Shown here: positions 46,180 through 57,501 of the stretch, piece by piece | Layout: the number at the start of each line of letters is the position of its first letter | Position numbering within the stretch: position 1 is the stretch's first letter | Source of the DNA: Sanderia malayensis | Lineage: Eukaryota > Cnidaria > Scyphozoa > Semaeostomeae > Pelagiidae | Direction of reading: 5' to 3' | NCBI GenBank assembly: GCA_013076295.1 | Contig: RQOL01000876.1 | Coordinates: 682,001 to 746,000, forward strand | DNA: 64,000 bases | The notes under the pieces: generated by a model | What the model saw: only the letters and a program-made list of their open reading frames with translations | The model's database searches: none | Told to the model about the DNA's origin: nothing | Translations under genes and position numbers: made by a program

Positions 46180-46430
46180 AATCTTAAAGTGCCCCCACGG
46201 AATTTTATGATTAACTGAAGTTATTGACTCGAATGCGCTGATTCTGAATCCGTTTATATTTTTAGATCTGATGAATAGTGTTTGAGCTGCAAGCGTTAAT
46301 GTTCACACTTTCGTGACACACTTTTAGGACTGGATCGAGTCCACTGTGACCTCATATTGGGAACCCCTTTTTTCCCTACTGAGGCAACAAATATGATATT
46401 GATTTTTCTCTCATATGATGGACTCGATGT
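46180..46430 (-). repeat. Left arm of an older inverted repeat
   Basis: This matches 56490-56790 in opposite orientation, and 57110-57300 as a further copy, sharing TTTCTCTCATAT and GTGACACACTT-like segments. Removing the nested elements brings the two arms within about 300 bp of each other. Confidence 0.65.
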
Positions 46431-46721
46431 ATTTTTGACTCGGGTTTGTAAGGTTTTGTAACTGTTATCGAACATATCTTATATTCGTGGGAACTTTACT
46501 TTTAAAATTATTTGCGCTATTCCAGTCACACAAGCACCACATGCACACTGTTTTTGCTATGCTCAGCATACAGACCACACAACACCAGGGTTGCCAACTG
46601 GCCTACTGGGAGGCCAGATTTCGAAAATCTGGCCCATTTTGAGCTTGTTTGGCTACTTAAAGTGCTTATGCAACGAATTTTTTCATAGTGGTTTTATTTC
46701 AAAAATCTATAGATTTCAATG

Positions 46722-47073
46722 TTTAGTAACTTGTGAATGATAAAGTTACTAAGCCGAATTGATTAATACGAATGCCAACTTTAACTAGAACTTGTCTGAC
46801 TAGAACTACGATATATATAAAACAAACAATTTCCCTGACTTTACTCTTGATTCGAATATTCTGAACATGATGAAAATGAACTAACTCATGATCATTCTAT
46901 TTACAGGGTATTTATAATAAATTTTAAGGTCATGATGACTAAGCAAACAGGTTTAGATATTTCGAGAAGAAAAGATTACAACATGATTACAAAGTTAAAA
47001 ATAAAATGATGCAATTGATTACGTAATGGATTAAAGTTAGATATGACGTACTGATAAAAATAGGCACGCTACA
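46722..47073 (-). repeat. 3' LTR
   Basis: On the minus strand it begins TGTAGCGTGCC and ends GTTACTAAA. Compared with the other LTR it has a few point changes and small indels (for example near 46934 and 47054). Confidence 0.93.
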
Positions 47074-47090
47074 ATAGCTCCCCCCTAGAA
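47074..47090 (-). promoter_or_regulatory. Polypurine tract
   Basis: On the minus strand, a purine-rich CTAGGGGGGAGCTAT immediately precedes the 3' LTR, the site expected for plus-strand DNA priming. Confidence 0.7.
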
Positions 47091-47189
47091 TGCGAGCGGG
47101 GAGAGGCGTTCGACATAAACGTATAAATGTGAAAAGAGTAAAAATAATGTATAAGTCTGAATTTACAGGTTCAAATTAACAGTATCTAG

Positions 47190-48344
47190 TCATGTATCAA
47201 ATCCATAACGCTGAGGGAAATGAACATGACGACCAGCGCGTGTGGCACGTGGTACCATGGCGGGCGGTGGAGATGGTGATGCAGAGGCTAGAGACTGTGA
47301 TTGCGGAGGAGCTGCGTCCGACGGAGGAAGAAACGGTGTTGAATTCGGTGTATCGGTGCTGTCCACATCAAAATGTGCCGGTTTCAAACGGTCGAGACTG
47401 ATTGTCTGTGGCTTTGCTTTAATTTCCAAAGTGAAATGTTTGTCGTTGCGGTGGAGAATTTTGAAGGGACCATCATATGGTTGTTGTAACGGTTTCCGAA
47501 CGGCGTCATGGCGGACAAAAACATGTGTACAGGTAGCAAGATCTTGAGGAAGATGTGCAGAAGTGGTTTGTGGGCGAAGAGAAACAGGACGGAGTTTGTC
47601 CATGGCGAACTGTAATCGTTGCGAATATATGGTAGGATCCAAATCCCTGATGGTAGTGGGCGTGAAGAACTGACCAGGTAGGCGAAGAGTTGTGCCATAA
47701 ACAAGTTGAGCTGGAGTAGCATCAAGGTCAGGCTTGAATGTAGAGCGGATGCTGAGCAGAATCATTGGCAGTATTTCGGGCCACATTGAAGGATCCGGCT
47801 GTGCTTTTACCGAAGCTTTCAGTTGCCTATGGAAGCGTTCCACCATGCCATTTGCCGAAGGGTGATATGAAGTCGTGTGGATGTGTTTGATGCCAAGCAG
47901 TGATGTAAGCTCGTGGAAAAGCGACAATTCGAACTGAGAACCGCGATCCATTGTAACCGTGGATGGAAGACCGAAATTGGAAATCCATCGAGAAACGAAT
48001 GCACGAGCCACAGTTTCAGCTGTGATGTCAGAAATTGGAACGGCTTCAGGCCAGCGAGTAAATCGGTCAACGCAGGTAAATAAGTAGCGATAACCATTGG
48101 AAGGAGGCAGAGGTCCGACAATAACGATGTGTACGTGATCAAAACGAGTGTCTGGAGCTGCGAAGGTGCCAAGTGGACTCACTGTGTGACATTGGATTTT
48201 TGATCGCTGACATTGAAGACAAGACCGGGTCCAGTTGCGGATGTCTCTCTGAATACTGGGCCAAGCATATCGTTGTGTGATTAGTCGTTGAGTAGCGCGG
48301 ATTCCAGGGTGAGACAGGTTGTGAAGTTTATCGAAAATTAGGCG
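47190..48344 (-). pseudogene. Gypsy pol, integrase part downstream of the stop
   Basis: This is in the same frame as the upstream pol ORF, separated only by a TGA at 48345-48347. It begins with the zinc-binding HHCC region ([10 protein letters not shown], then SCLQCQRSK). The catalytic core follows with Asp in [13 protein letters not shown], Asp in TMDRGSQFE and Glu in [13 protein letters not shown], and a C-terminal domain ending near residue 330 of the open part. All three catalytic residues are present. Without readthrough it would not be made as part of pol. Confidence 0.9.
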
Positions 48345-50447
48345 TCAAAAGGACGATGGGACGTATGGGCGAGGTGTTGCTGTTGAGATGTCGCAGAGAA
48401 TGGTGCCGGAAGATGAAGGGAATGGAACGGCTTGAAGCTGCAGAGATGACGTTTGCAATGATGGTAGATCTGGATCAGAGTGCTGAGCTTGGGCGAGCAA
48501 GTTGAAATCGATGGTTGAGGTTTGAACAGAGTTAACGTCCATGCGAGAAAGTGCATCTGCAACAACATTTTCCTTTCCAGTAACGTGACGTATATCAGCT
48601 GTAAATTGAGAAATATAATCAAGATGCCGTGTTTCGCGAGGAGAGTAACGATCAGGTGATGTTGATAAGGCGTAGGTTAAAGGCTTGTGATCAGTCAGGA
48701 TGTAGAATTCTCGACCTTCCAAGCAGTGCCGAAAGTGTTTGATTGTGAGATAGATGCCAAGTAACTCGCGACCAAAGGTACTGTACTTGACTTCTGCTGG
48801 TTGTAAGCGCTTGGAGAACAATCCGAGAGGCTTCCAGGTATTGTCGATGCGTTGCTGTAGAACTCTACCAACGGCGACATTTGAAGCATCAACCATTAGA
48901 CAATATGAAGACTCTTGAGAAGGATGGACAAGAAGCGTAGCATTGGTTAATGCAGACTTGATCTCACGAAATGCGGTAATGGCTTCTTCAGACAACTGCA
49001 CAGTCTCCTTGGTTTTCTTTGGCGATAGTAAATCGGTCAAAGGTTGGATGATAGAGGCGCAATTCGGTATAAATCGTCGGTAAAAGTTTACAAGACCAAG
49101 AAGTTCACGAAGCTTGCGAAGTGATGTGGGTAGAGGAAATTCTTCAATAGCCTGGACTTTGGAACGCAGACGAGAAATGCCACGTGCCGAAATGTGATGT
49201 CCAAGGAAATCCAATGACGAGGCACCAAAAACACATTTAGCAGGGTTGAGAACAATGCCATATTCGGTGAGACGCGCAAAGAGGATATCAATATGTTGAA
49301 GATGTTCGTCTTCTGAGGAGTTTGCGATGAGGAGATCGTTGATATACGCAAATACAAAGTCCAAGCCGCGAAGTACTTGGTGTATGAACCGTTGGAATGT
49401 CTGAGCAGCGTTACGTAGTCCGAAAGGCATTCGGACAAACTCGAACAAACCAAATGGTGTTGTGATAGCGGTCTTGTGTATGTCGGCGGGATCGACGGGA
49501 ATCTGATGATAAGCTCTGACGAGATCGATCTTTGAGAAGATAGGCTTGCCGTGAAGAGATGTGGAGAAATCCTGAATATGCGGTATGGGATTACGATCCG
49601 GAACGGTTGCTGTGTTTAGAGCACGATAATCACCACAAGGGCGCCAATCGCCTGGTGTTGACTTTGCGGCCATGTGTAGCGGCGAAGACCAATTGCTTTC
49701 GGATTGGCGAATAATACCAAGTTGCAACATGTGGTCAAATTCAGCTTTGGCGATCTTGAGACGATCTGGTGCGAGGCGACGAGGGCGACAAAAAGCAGGC
49801 TGGCCATGGGTGTTGATATGGTGTGTTACTCTGTGTTTGATATCCGTATCCTTGTAGTTCGGACGAGTGAGGTCTGGAAATTTCTTGAGAAGTTCTCTGT
49901 ATGGTGACGATACCGCAGGTAGAGCGTAAACCGGGCGAGGTGACTCAACACCAGCTTGAAGACCATTGATAACTAGGCTGGTAGTAGTATCGATCAGTTG
50001 ACGGCGTCCGACGTTTACTTTCAAACCAAAATTAGCAAGGAAATCAGCGCCAAGAATCGGAGTAGGAAGATCGGCAATAATAAAGATCCATCTGAATTGA
50101 CGGCGAAGACATATATCCAACGTGCAGGATTTTTCGCCGTATGTCGTGATGGGTGTGTGATTAACAGCTTGTAGAGTAACAGGAGAAGTGCGTAATTTAT
50201 CAGAAGATGACGGCGGGAAAACACTAACATCGGCTCCAGTATCCACCAAAAAACGTGTACCAGTGTAGCGGTCGCTGACGTAAAAGAGACGACTGGATGG
50301 AGAGAAGCCAGGGGAACTTGTCGTCATTAGTCTCTGGCTTGATAGTTTTCCGACCGTTGATAGTGAGATGGTCGTTGTTGTTGTTGCTGTTGTTGTTGTT
50401 GTTGTTGAGCTGACGAATTGACTGGAAAACTGCATGGGGAGTTGCAT
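48345..50447 (-). CDS. Gypsy pol, protease-RT-RNase H part
   Basis: 700 codons overlapping the end of gag in another frame. The protease active site [10 protein letters not shown] is at residues 67-76. RT has the first catalytic Asp ([15 protein letters not shown]) and [14 protein letters not shown], but the usual Y-x-D-D is YIND, with Asn at residue 370 (one base change, codon 49338-49340). RNase H shows VDASN, GRELL and TDHKPL. The ORF ends at an in-frame TGA, after which the integrase continues in the same frame. The element product would be defective for reverse transcription. Confidence 0.92.
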   Translation of the reverse strand: MQLPMQFSSQFVSSTTTTTTATTTTTISLSTVGKLSSQRLMTTSSPGFSPSSRLFYVSDRYTGTRFLVDTGADVSVFPPSSSDKLRTSPVTLQAVNHTPITTYGEKSCTLDICLRRQFRWIFIIADLPTPILGADFLANFGLKVNVGRRQLIDTTTSLVINGLQAGVESPRPVYALPAVSSPYRELLKKFPDLTRPNYKDTDIKHRVTHHINTHGQPAFCRPRRLAPDRLKIAKAEFDHMLQLGIIRQSESNWSSPLHMAAKSTPGDWRPCGDYRALNTATVPDRNPIPHIQDFSTSLHGKPIFSKIDLVRAYHQIPVDPADIHKTAITTPFGLFEFVRMPFGLRNAAQTFQRFIHQVLRGLDFVFAYINDLLIANSSEDEHLQHIDILFARLTEYGIVLNPAKCVFGASSLDFLGHHISARGISRLRSKVQAIEEFPLPTSLRKLRELLGLVNFYRRFIPNCASIIQPLTDLLSPKKTKETVQLSEEAITAFREIKSALTNATLLVHPSQESSYCLMVDASNVAVGRVLQQRIDNTWKPLGLFSKRLQPAEVKYSTFGRELLGIYLTIKHFRHCLEGREFYILTDHKPLTYALSTSPDRYSPRETRHLDYISQFTADIRHVTGKENVVADALSRMDVNSVQTSTIDFNLLAQAQHSDPDLPSLQTSSLQLQAVPFPSSSGTILCDISTATPRPYVPSSF

Positions 50448-51307
50448 CTATTTGCACTGGCTCCGAAATTATAATGGTACCAGCAAAATGCTCCTGAAGG
50501 GTCGTCCGGGCGGCGGTTTGGAGATCGCGCGAAAGAGTTGCGGCGAAATGGCGACCACGAACGAGATTGTTGACGTCCGCGAGAAGGAGGCTGAAGCTGG
50601 AAGTGCTCTGCAAGTGCTTGCATTTGCGAAGTGAGCTGGTTGATTTGTCCTCGAAGTTCTGCAATCTCACTTGACGATGAACTCGGCATTTCTACTGTTG
50701 GTTTCGATTGCAAGGCATCTATGGCAGGTGTAGGCAAGGCAACTTCCAAAATCTTGTCTGCTAACGCAGCCAATTCATCCAAGGGAACTCTGTCCGCAGT
50801 GGAAGCCAGTATGAGCTGAGCGTTCATGGGCAGTCGTTGCAGGAAGAGCTGCTTGAAGATGGACTCTTCGAGAAGATTGTCCCCCAAAAGTTGTTGCATG
50901 CCTCTCAATAACTGCGAAGGTTTGCGATCCCCGAGTTCTTCTGAGATTAGAAGACGATGCAAACGCTTTTGTTCAGAAGCAGAGGTACGTTTGATTAGCT
51001 CTGTCTTGAGGTGCTCGTAAGATCGGACAGTTGGTGGATCAATGAGTAAATCTCTAATTTCCTGTGCAATTTCGGGCGGTAGTACTCCAACAACATGATC
51101 AAACTTGGTGGCTTGTGCGGTAATTCCACGAGTTTTAAACTGGGACTCGATCTGAGCGAACCAAACTTTGGGATCGTTTGGCCAAATCGGTGGAAGTTTC
51201 AGACTATGATATGCAGCTATTGGAGTTGGAACAGGCAAAGTACGAGCGGTAGAGGATGGGCCTGGAGTGCTGGCAAGAGTGTCAGAGACTCGTTGGTCAG
51301 GATTCAT
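50327..51307 (-). CDS. Gypsy gag
   Basis: 326 codons. The N-terminal half is capsid-like with [20 protein letters not shown], a pattern common in invertebrate Gypsy gags. A zinc-knuckle variant [18 protein letters not shown] lies near the C-terminus, followed by a polyglutamine run (CAA/CAG repeats around 50385) and the stop. The pol frame starts within this run region, so pol expression probably needs frameshifting. Confidence 0.9.
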   Translation of the reverse strand: MNPDQRVSDTLASTPGPSSTARTLPVPTPIAAYHSLKLPPIWPNDPKVWFAQIESQFKTRGITAQATKFDHVVGVLPPEIAQEIRDLLIDPPTVRSYEHLKTELIKRTSASEQKRLHRLLISEELGDRKPSQLLRGMQQLLGDNLLEESIFKQLFLQRLPMNAQLILASTADRVPLDELAALADKILEVALPTPAIDALQSKPTVEMPSSSSSEIAELRGQINQLTSQMQALAEHFQLQPPSRGRQQSRSWSPFRRNSFARSPNRRPDDPSGAFCWYHYNFGASANRCNSPCSFPVNSSAQQQQQQQQQQQRPSHYQRSENYQARD

Positions 51308-51499
51308 ATTTTAATAATGCGAAATGTTGTCCAAGATTTAATATGTGCAATTCTTCAAAATGTACGTAAATAAAAGGTAAATAAAGTGTTTACGAATTAC
51401 CTCGGCGGATGTAGCTTGGAAAGTCGCAGACAAAACCGGAACAAGCAAAATCAGCAAAATAATTCTTGTAGTTGAAATATAATAAATAACAGTCTTTCG

Positions 51500-51519
51500 G
51501 GTCACGTCGTGGTCACCAA
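51500..51519 (-). promoter_or_regulatory. Primer-binding site
   Basis: On the minus strand directly after the 5' LTR: TTGGTGACCACGACGTGACC. It resembles the TGGTGACC(C)CGACGTGA site seen in many animal Gypsy elements. The matching tRNA was not determined. Confidence 0.65.
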
Positions 51520-51869
51520 TTTAGTAACTTGTGAATGATAAAGTTACTAAGCCGAATTGATTAATACGAATGCCAACTTTAACTAGAACTTGTCCGACTA
51601 GAACTACGATATATATAAAACAAACAATTTCCCTGACTTTACTCTTGATTCGAATATTCTGAACACGATGAAAATGAACTAACTCATGATCATTCTATTT
51701 ACAGGGTATTTATAATAAATTTTAAGGTCAGATGACTAAGCAAATAGGTTTAGATATTTCGAGAAGAAAAGATTACAACATGATTACAAAGTTAAAAATA
51801 AAATGATGCAATTGATTACGTAATGGATTAAAGTTAGATATGACGTACTGCTAAAATAGGCACGCTACA
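51520..51869 (-). repeat. 5' LTR
   Basis: The upstream LTR for minus-strand transcription, followed by the AATG duplication at 51870-51873. It has the same ends as the other LTR. Confidence 0.93.
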
Positions 51870-53388
51870 AATGCACTGATTAACGTGGCGCAAATAAAAT
51901 TTGCAAATTATGTATACTTTTTTCGCTATTGACCTTCAAAGTAGGCAATTTTGACCTTTTTCGTGCGAAAACTGAACATCACTGTGATGTCATCAAACGT
52001 CGCGTCTGCAACGTCAAGTAGGCTTCCTTCTATTGAAATTCGACATGGCGACTGGCGAGCTGCGAGCGAGCACACACATGACGGGTATCTCGTCTCGGGA
52101 GCAAATAAATCATAAAACTATTTACATGTCGTAGAGATACATAACGGAGACAATTGTACGATTACTCAGTGTTGCGAAAAAGTATCGTTTCATAATGTTG
52201 CTGATAGTATTTCAAAACCAATCAAACAGAACAAGGTCTTTTTAAGGAGTTCAGGAGACAGACATCGTTCGCACCCACCGACTAGGAGAGCAGGATTTTA
52301 TTCATTATAGCGCTCATTTTTGCTTTGAAGTAAAGAGAGATATTGGGAAAGAATTAAAGATGAGATTAAAGCTAAAATCAAACGCTATTCCTGCAATAGA
52401 TGCAGTAAACAAGCTCGTAAACCAACCCGTGTGACTCTCAGCTTTACTCGGGCCTAAGCACTTTTCGCCCGGAGTGGTTAGGCCCGAGCCGACCAAGACA
52501 AATGTCAGAAGATTTAGCTTTTTGGGGTGATATCGAAGGAATTTTAATTTCCGAAGTTTCTAAAAATAATTCAATGTCTGCAATTTCGAGCTAAAATAAG
52601 TTATTACAAAAAATAAGACCTGGGATAAGCCACACCAGGGCTCCGTGTCGTTCCACAGCAACTCGAAGCAACAATGGCGACGCGGGATGACGTCACATTT
52701 TATGGAGGTACCCATTTTCAAACTTAAATTGTGTCTCTGACGTTAAACAAAATGACACCAATTTTTTTCAGAACGACGGCTAAAAGATTCGCCCTTATGT
52801 TGGTTCAGCCGGAGCTCAAATATCCCCACCTTGAGTGGAGCTATTAAAAAAAAACCAGACGACGTTCGAAAAAACCCATTGACTTCCATTGCGCAAAATA
52901 ATTTGGGTCATCACTGTGACGTCACAGCGTTGCGATATTTTTCGCAAAATGTGGCCTTATTCAAGGTGAAATTAAAGTAACTTATACTTGTCAGATGCAC
53001 GTCAAAATTGCATCAAACTGATCAGTACATCTTTGGCTTTCATTTAAAGTAAAAAAATCGATATGTTAAATTTCGTTGCATAAGCACTTTAAAAAGTGGC
53101 TTGGCCTACATAGGAAATTTGGCTAAATTTTGGCCTATTTGGAAAATTGTATAAAAATAATAGTTTCGCCATAAAGTCTCATAAATAAATCGACTCAAGA
53201 CTCTTTTCTGGCACATTTCCTTGATGTAATCCTCTCTTGGTGCCATGTGGTTTGCATTTCCGACAATAACTTCCGGATATTGCAGTCAATGTCCACTTCC
53301 AAACTCCAAACCCAAAGCGTCAGAGCTTTTCCACTCGGTCTCATCCAATTATATTCTTTGTTATTTTAACAATGAATCTATTGTTTAA

Positions 53389-55108
53389 AGGGCTACTCTC
53401 ACCATATTTTTTTATTTCATTTTTGGGTAGTTTTTGACGTAAAAACAGGTACTGCACTTTTTAAATTTCGAAATTCGCTCATTAACACCTCTTTTCACGG
53501 CTCCTAAAGTGCGATTTTCAGAAAAAAGTCGGGCAAAAAGAAAACTGGGGCGAGGCCGGTGTGACGTAGATGCCGGAACGCATGAAATTTATTCTATTGT
53601 GTTCAGTACCAATTCAATGTTTTGCATATTATGATCAAAACCAAGTCGTATTTAAAAAATTAAATCGTGCCACGAACTAGTTCAGGATCTGCGGAATCTG
53701 TTGATGCCTCGTTTATCATGAAAAAGTGAGTTTTTTACAAAAATGAGGATGATTTGCTCACGCTTATGCTGCAAGCCGGCATGTTTTTCGACCTCAACGT
53801 CGCAGTCTCGAGCGAGCTTCACATACAGTCTTCAGTGGTGCGGGATAGTTTTAAACAACAATATGAATTCGAAATCTATTCAAAGAGGAGGAAGCTCTCT
53901 TTCAACAATTTTTCGATAGAATTAATAGTATGGAAAATTGGTGAGCTCTTATCTATGCATTTATAAGATTTAAACCAAATCGGGTCAGTTAAAAATTGCT
54001 AAATTGTAAAATTGCTACGCCGAACAGGTTCTGGCACGGGTAAAGAAGAATTCCGCTATTTTGGATTAATAATGCATGAAAATAACCCTATTTGTCTTAT
54101 CTGGTGTGTTTTTGAAGCAGCAGCTCATATTTTGGTAATATTTCAAGTGTAGTTATGGTCATAGCTGTGTAGAAAAACTAGAAAATCCCTTCCAGGAGTG
54201 TGAACATTAATGTCCAGAGATCGAAGATTTCACAAGTTCAATGTGAATTCGAAGAAAAACTTTCCAGCACAATGTTGGGCTTCATACTGGTGTTCTAGTT
54301 TTGATCATATTGTCTGACTTTGTCAACAATATACACCTTTACTTTGCCTTAGGTTTCAATGTAATCACCAAGGTATATAATTTATAACAAGAACTCCATG
54401 GTTATGTCAACCAAACAATTTCAATTTGAGCAATTTTTTAACAGCGCAACACTTTAGCATTTCAATATCTTTGACAAAAACCCAAGTAGTAAAGACAAAA
54501 ATAATCCATAATTATCTTGCTAAAACCAAGCACACGGCCAAACTTGATAAAATAGATTATAGAACTGATGGAAATGGAAACGATAAACAAACTTCTTATA
54601 TTCACGAATAGTTGGTTTTGGTTGTTTATAACGCAAATGAAAGGAAGGAAGAGGTTGAGTGATGAACAGATAACAACGTGAGGCGTGTGAATACTGGAAA
54701 AATCCATTGTCACTGCATCAGCTTTGGGGTCAATTTTCAGCCCTTAACAATGCCGAAAATTAAAAAAAAAACACACGGGGAGATGTCAATAAGCTTTGTA
54801 ATGATGGTGTTGAAGTGGTTTGAAAAAACATTTGTGTTTATCATTGAAAACAAGGGAGAAAACCGGACGCGACGTTGATTTTTCCATACTGAAGCCAAAG
54901 AGAGAAGTTTTTTTGCGTTCCGGCATCTACGTCACACAACCTCGGCCCAGATTTTTTTTGATTTTCAGAAATGGCCTGAAAATCGCACTTTTGGAGCCGT
55001 GAAAAGAGGTGTTAATGAGCGAATTTCGAAATTTAAAAAGTGCAGTACCTGTTTTTACGTCAAAAACTACCCAGAAATGAAATAAAAAAATATGGTGAGA
55101 GTAGCCCT
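53389..55108. mobile_element. TTAA-site non-autonomous element (1.72 kb)
   Basis: It starts AGGGCTACTCTCACCATATT and ends with the complement. TTAA duplicates lie at 53385-53388 and 55109-55112. Terminal repeats are about 190 bp. TTAA targets are typical of piggyBac and Kolobok elements. No transposase is recognised inside. A truncated relative is at 5640-5771. Confidence 0.9.
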
Positions 55109-55234
55109 TTAAAAACAATGGCTATTGTCTTTGCAAAAATTTGGCCACACGGCCTGTCATTTGGCCTCCTGCAAAGCTAAATATGGCCTCCGCTGACCAA
55201 AGAGATCTGGCAACCCTGCACAACACCGAGCGAA

Positions 55235-56351
55235 CCAATGATATAAAGCGCCGAAGGCGCTAGATACCTGACTCGCGTCGAATGAGTGACGCCGATAAAA
55301 ATTTGGCGGCCATCTTAGAAGGGGGCAAAAAGTTGATTTTGGTTAACAAGTCTATACAGAAACACTACAATTCAATCCTTATTTTTGAGATAATAGTGGT
55401 GAAATAAGTCGATATATACATATTTTTACAGAGCATACATTATGATGATACTATTAAAATTGCTAGAATGGCAAAAAACGCACCATATATCAGTATTTTG
55501 TTTATTTATTGCGGAACGATGGACCCGGCCTAAATTTATTGAATTACAAAAACGTTGTAAAAATTAATACTTTTGGATGTACTGGATAATATGTATGCTG
55601 AAATTAAAGGTAAGTGACTTGATCTTGGCATCCCAGAAGCTTATTAAAATATTAGCTGATGCGACACGGGATTTTACTGAAGTATTTTAAAACTTTACCA
55701 AAACCTGAAATTCCAACTTAAGTAACACCACACGGTTTTGCCTACTAAAGGTTCCACAACGAGGAAAATCAATTATCTTCAGCCTAGTAGTAACAGAATG
55801 ACTTTAAATATGTAACAGAATATCAGACCGCTACAATTCTTTGAATTAATTCACTTGTATAAAAGGTATAATCTGAATCTGCCACTGCGTTTCCTTTCGA
55901 ATAGGAGAAGTGTTGTATTTGCTAATATTTCAGTAAGCTTCTGGGATATCAAAACCCTGTCACTCACCTTTAATTAGAGTTTTTTGAGTTTGAGTTTACA
56001 AATTACATCCAGTAAATCCAAGACTTTTAATTCAACAGCTGTTTTTGTTCTTCGATTAATTTAGGCCTGCTCCATCGTTCCGCGAAAAATAAACAAAATA
56101 CCGATATTTGAAACGTTTTTTGTCATTATCTAAATTTTAATAGTATCCTCATATTATGTGCTCTGCAGCAGTATGCATATGTGAAACTTTTTTACAATTA
56201 TTTTCCTCCAGAGCAAGCATTTAACTTTGGAATCGTTGATTTACAAAAGCTATTTGCCACCTTTTAAAATGGCCGCCAAATGGCATCACTCTTGTCTGCA
56301 CTTATCTTGCGGAGTCAGGTATCTAGCGCCTTCGGCGCTTTATATCATTGG
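55235..56351. mobile_element. Foldback element, 1.1-kb near-palindrome
   Basis: It starts CCAATGATATAAAGCGCCGA and ends with the complement. The arms stay alignable for over 400 bp on each side (for example ATCCCAGAAGCTTA near 55632 and its complement near 55936). The loop is about 200 bp around 55680-55900. AGCGAA flanks both ends (55229-55234 and 56352-56357). Confidence 0.88.
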
Positions 56352-56489
56352 AGCGAACACTTTGACCAACAGGCCGCGGCTGATACCCAAGCCGTTCCCA
56401 CGCCATTTCATGGCCAACTTTGTATTACGATTTCACAGCAGCGAAAACGTCAAAGTCTTTGAAACAACCCATCCCATTATGCACCGTCT

Positions 56490-57300
56490 TTTTTCTCGTC
56501 ATCAAAGTAAAAAAAACAAATATCAAGTTCATGATATGAGAGAAAATCGATGTCAAAATTGTTGCTTAAGTACGGAGAAAAAAACAAGACTCCCCTATGA
56601 TGTCATAGTGAAATTGACCCAGTTCTAAGTGTGTCAAGAAAAATGAAGAAAATGACGGAATATGGACACTTTCACATGTAATAACTCGTGAGCAACGCAA
56701 AAATAATTAAAAATAATTACAATATTTTTCTGATCCGAAATCAGCATGCCGAGTTTTATTGAATTGAGAAATAACAAAAGGTCGTAGAGGCACTTTCATG
56801 TAAATCAATTTATGGGAGGTTAAATTGAACATTCTTATATTTACCAAATGATGAGGTACATTTTAAGGTGGCCATTTTAAATGGAGTTCTGTACAAGTTG
56901 GTATGCCACATCACTGGATTAAACGAAGACAATTTTGCATTCTCAGATTTGGATATTAAACAGCTCAGCTTTGTAAAATAGAAGTAAATTAGAAGCATGC
57001 TGTGCTCGCGCCGTGCCCACAGATTGAACAGCCATTACATGGAAATTTTTCATTTGAATTTTACAGCAACTGACTGACCTATCAAAATTGTTTAAAATTC
57101 CCATTCTGGGTAACCGATACTCAATTTGTAGCTATTAGAGTAACAAAAACGAATAAATATAGTCGTTTTCTGGGAGCAAATCAGGGTCAAATTTGTTCCT
57201 TGAGTACGGAGAAAAAACGGGTTCCCTACTATGACGTCGCAGTAGGTTAGACCCAGTCCTCGAAGTGTGTCACGAAAATGTGAGGAAAAACGTCTTGCAA
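56490..57300 (+). repeat. Right arm of older inverted repeat and a further copy
   Basis: 56490-56790 matches 46180-46430 inverted. 57110-57300 repeats the same segment in direct orientation, sharing TACGGAGAAAAAA and GTGTGTCA(A/C)GAAAA. Confidence 0.65.
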
Positions 57301-57501
57301 ATAAAAAATACGTATATTGGCACTTCGAAAAAAAAAGAGACAAATGAGGTCGCGAGTAGACGGCATGAAACTCTGAGTATTGAAAAATGCTGTAGTTTTT
57401 CTTTGTTTCTACTCTTCATGTATATTGGCACTTCAATGTTTTGGTCTGACTTTAGCATTGTCAAACTACTGTCTATCACAAGCCTTGATTTTTTTATTTA
57501 G

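Larger units (their letters stand above)
46722..51869 (-). mobile_element. Ty3/Gypsy LTR retrotransposon
   Basis: Near-identical LTRs 46722-47073 and 51520-51869 (352 and 350 bp) are flanked by AATG at 46718-46721 and 51870-51873. Transcription runs leftward. The order is gag, protease, RT, RNase H, integrase, which is the Ty3/Gypsy order. The few LTR differences indicate a young insertion. The copy is not competent as read: one in-frame stop and a changed catalytic Asp in RT. Confidence 0.95.
46586..55218. mobile_element. hAT-like non-autonomous element, split by two later insertions
   Basis: The ends CAGGGTTGCCA and TGGCAACCCTG are flanked by an exact 8-bp duplication CACAACAC (46578-46585 and 55219-55226). 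Removing the Gypsy element and the TTAA element, each with its duplication, leaves about 1.76 kb of original sequence with no transposase ORF. Subterminal GGCC-containing repeats (GGCCTACTGGGAGGCC, TTTGGCCTCC) occur at both ends. Confidence 0.85.

Noticed and set aside
47242..47547. Plus-strand ORFs within the Gypsy element
   Set aside because: Antisense shadows of integrase, RT and gag.
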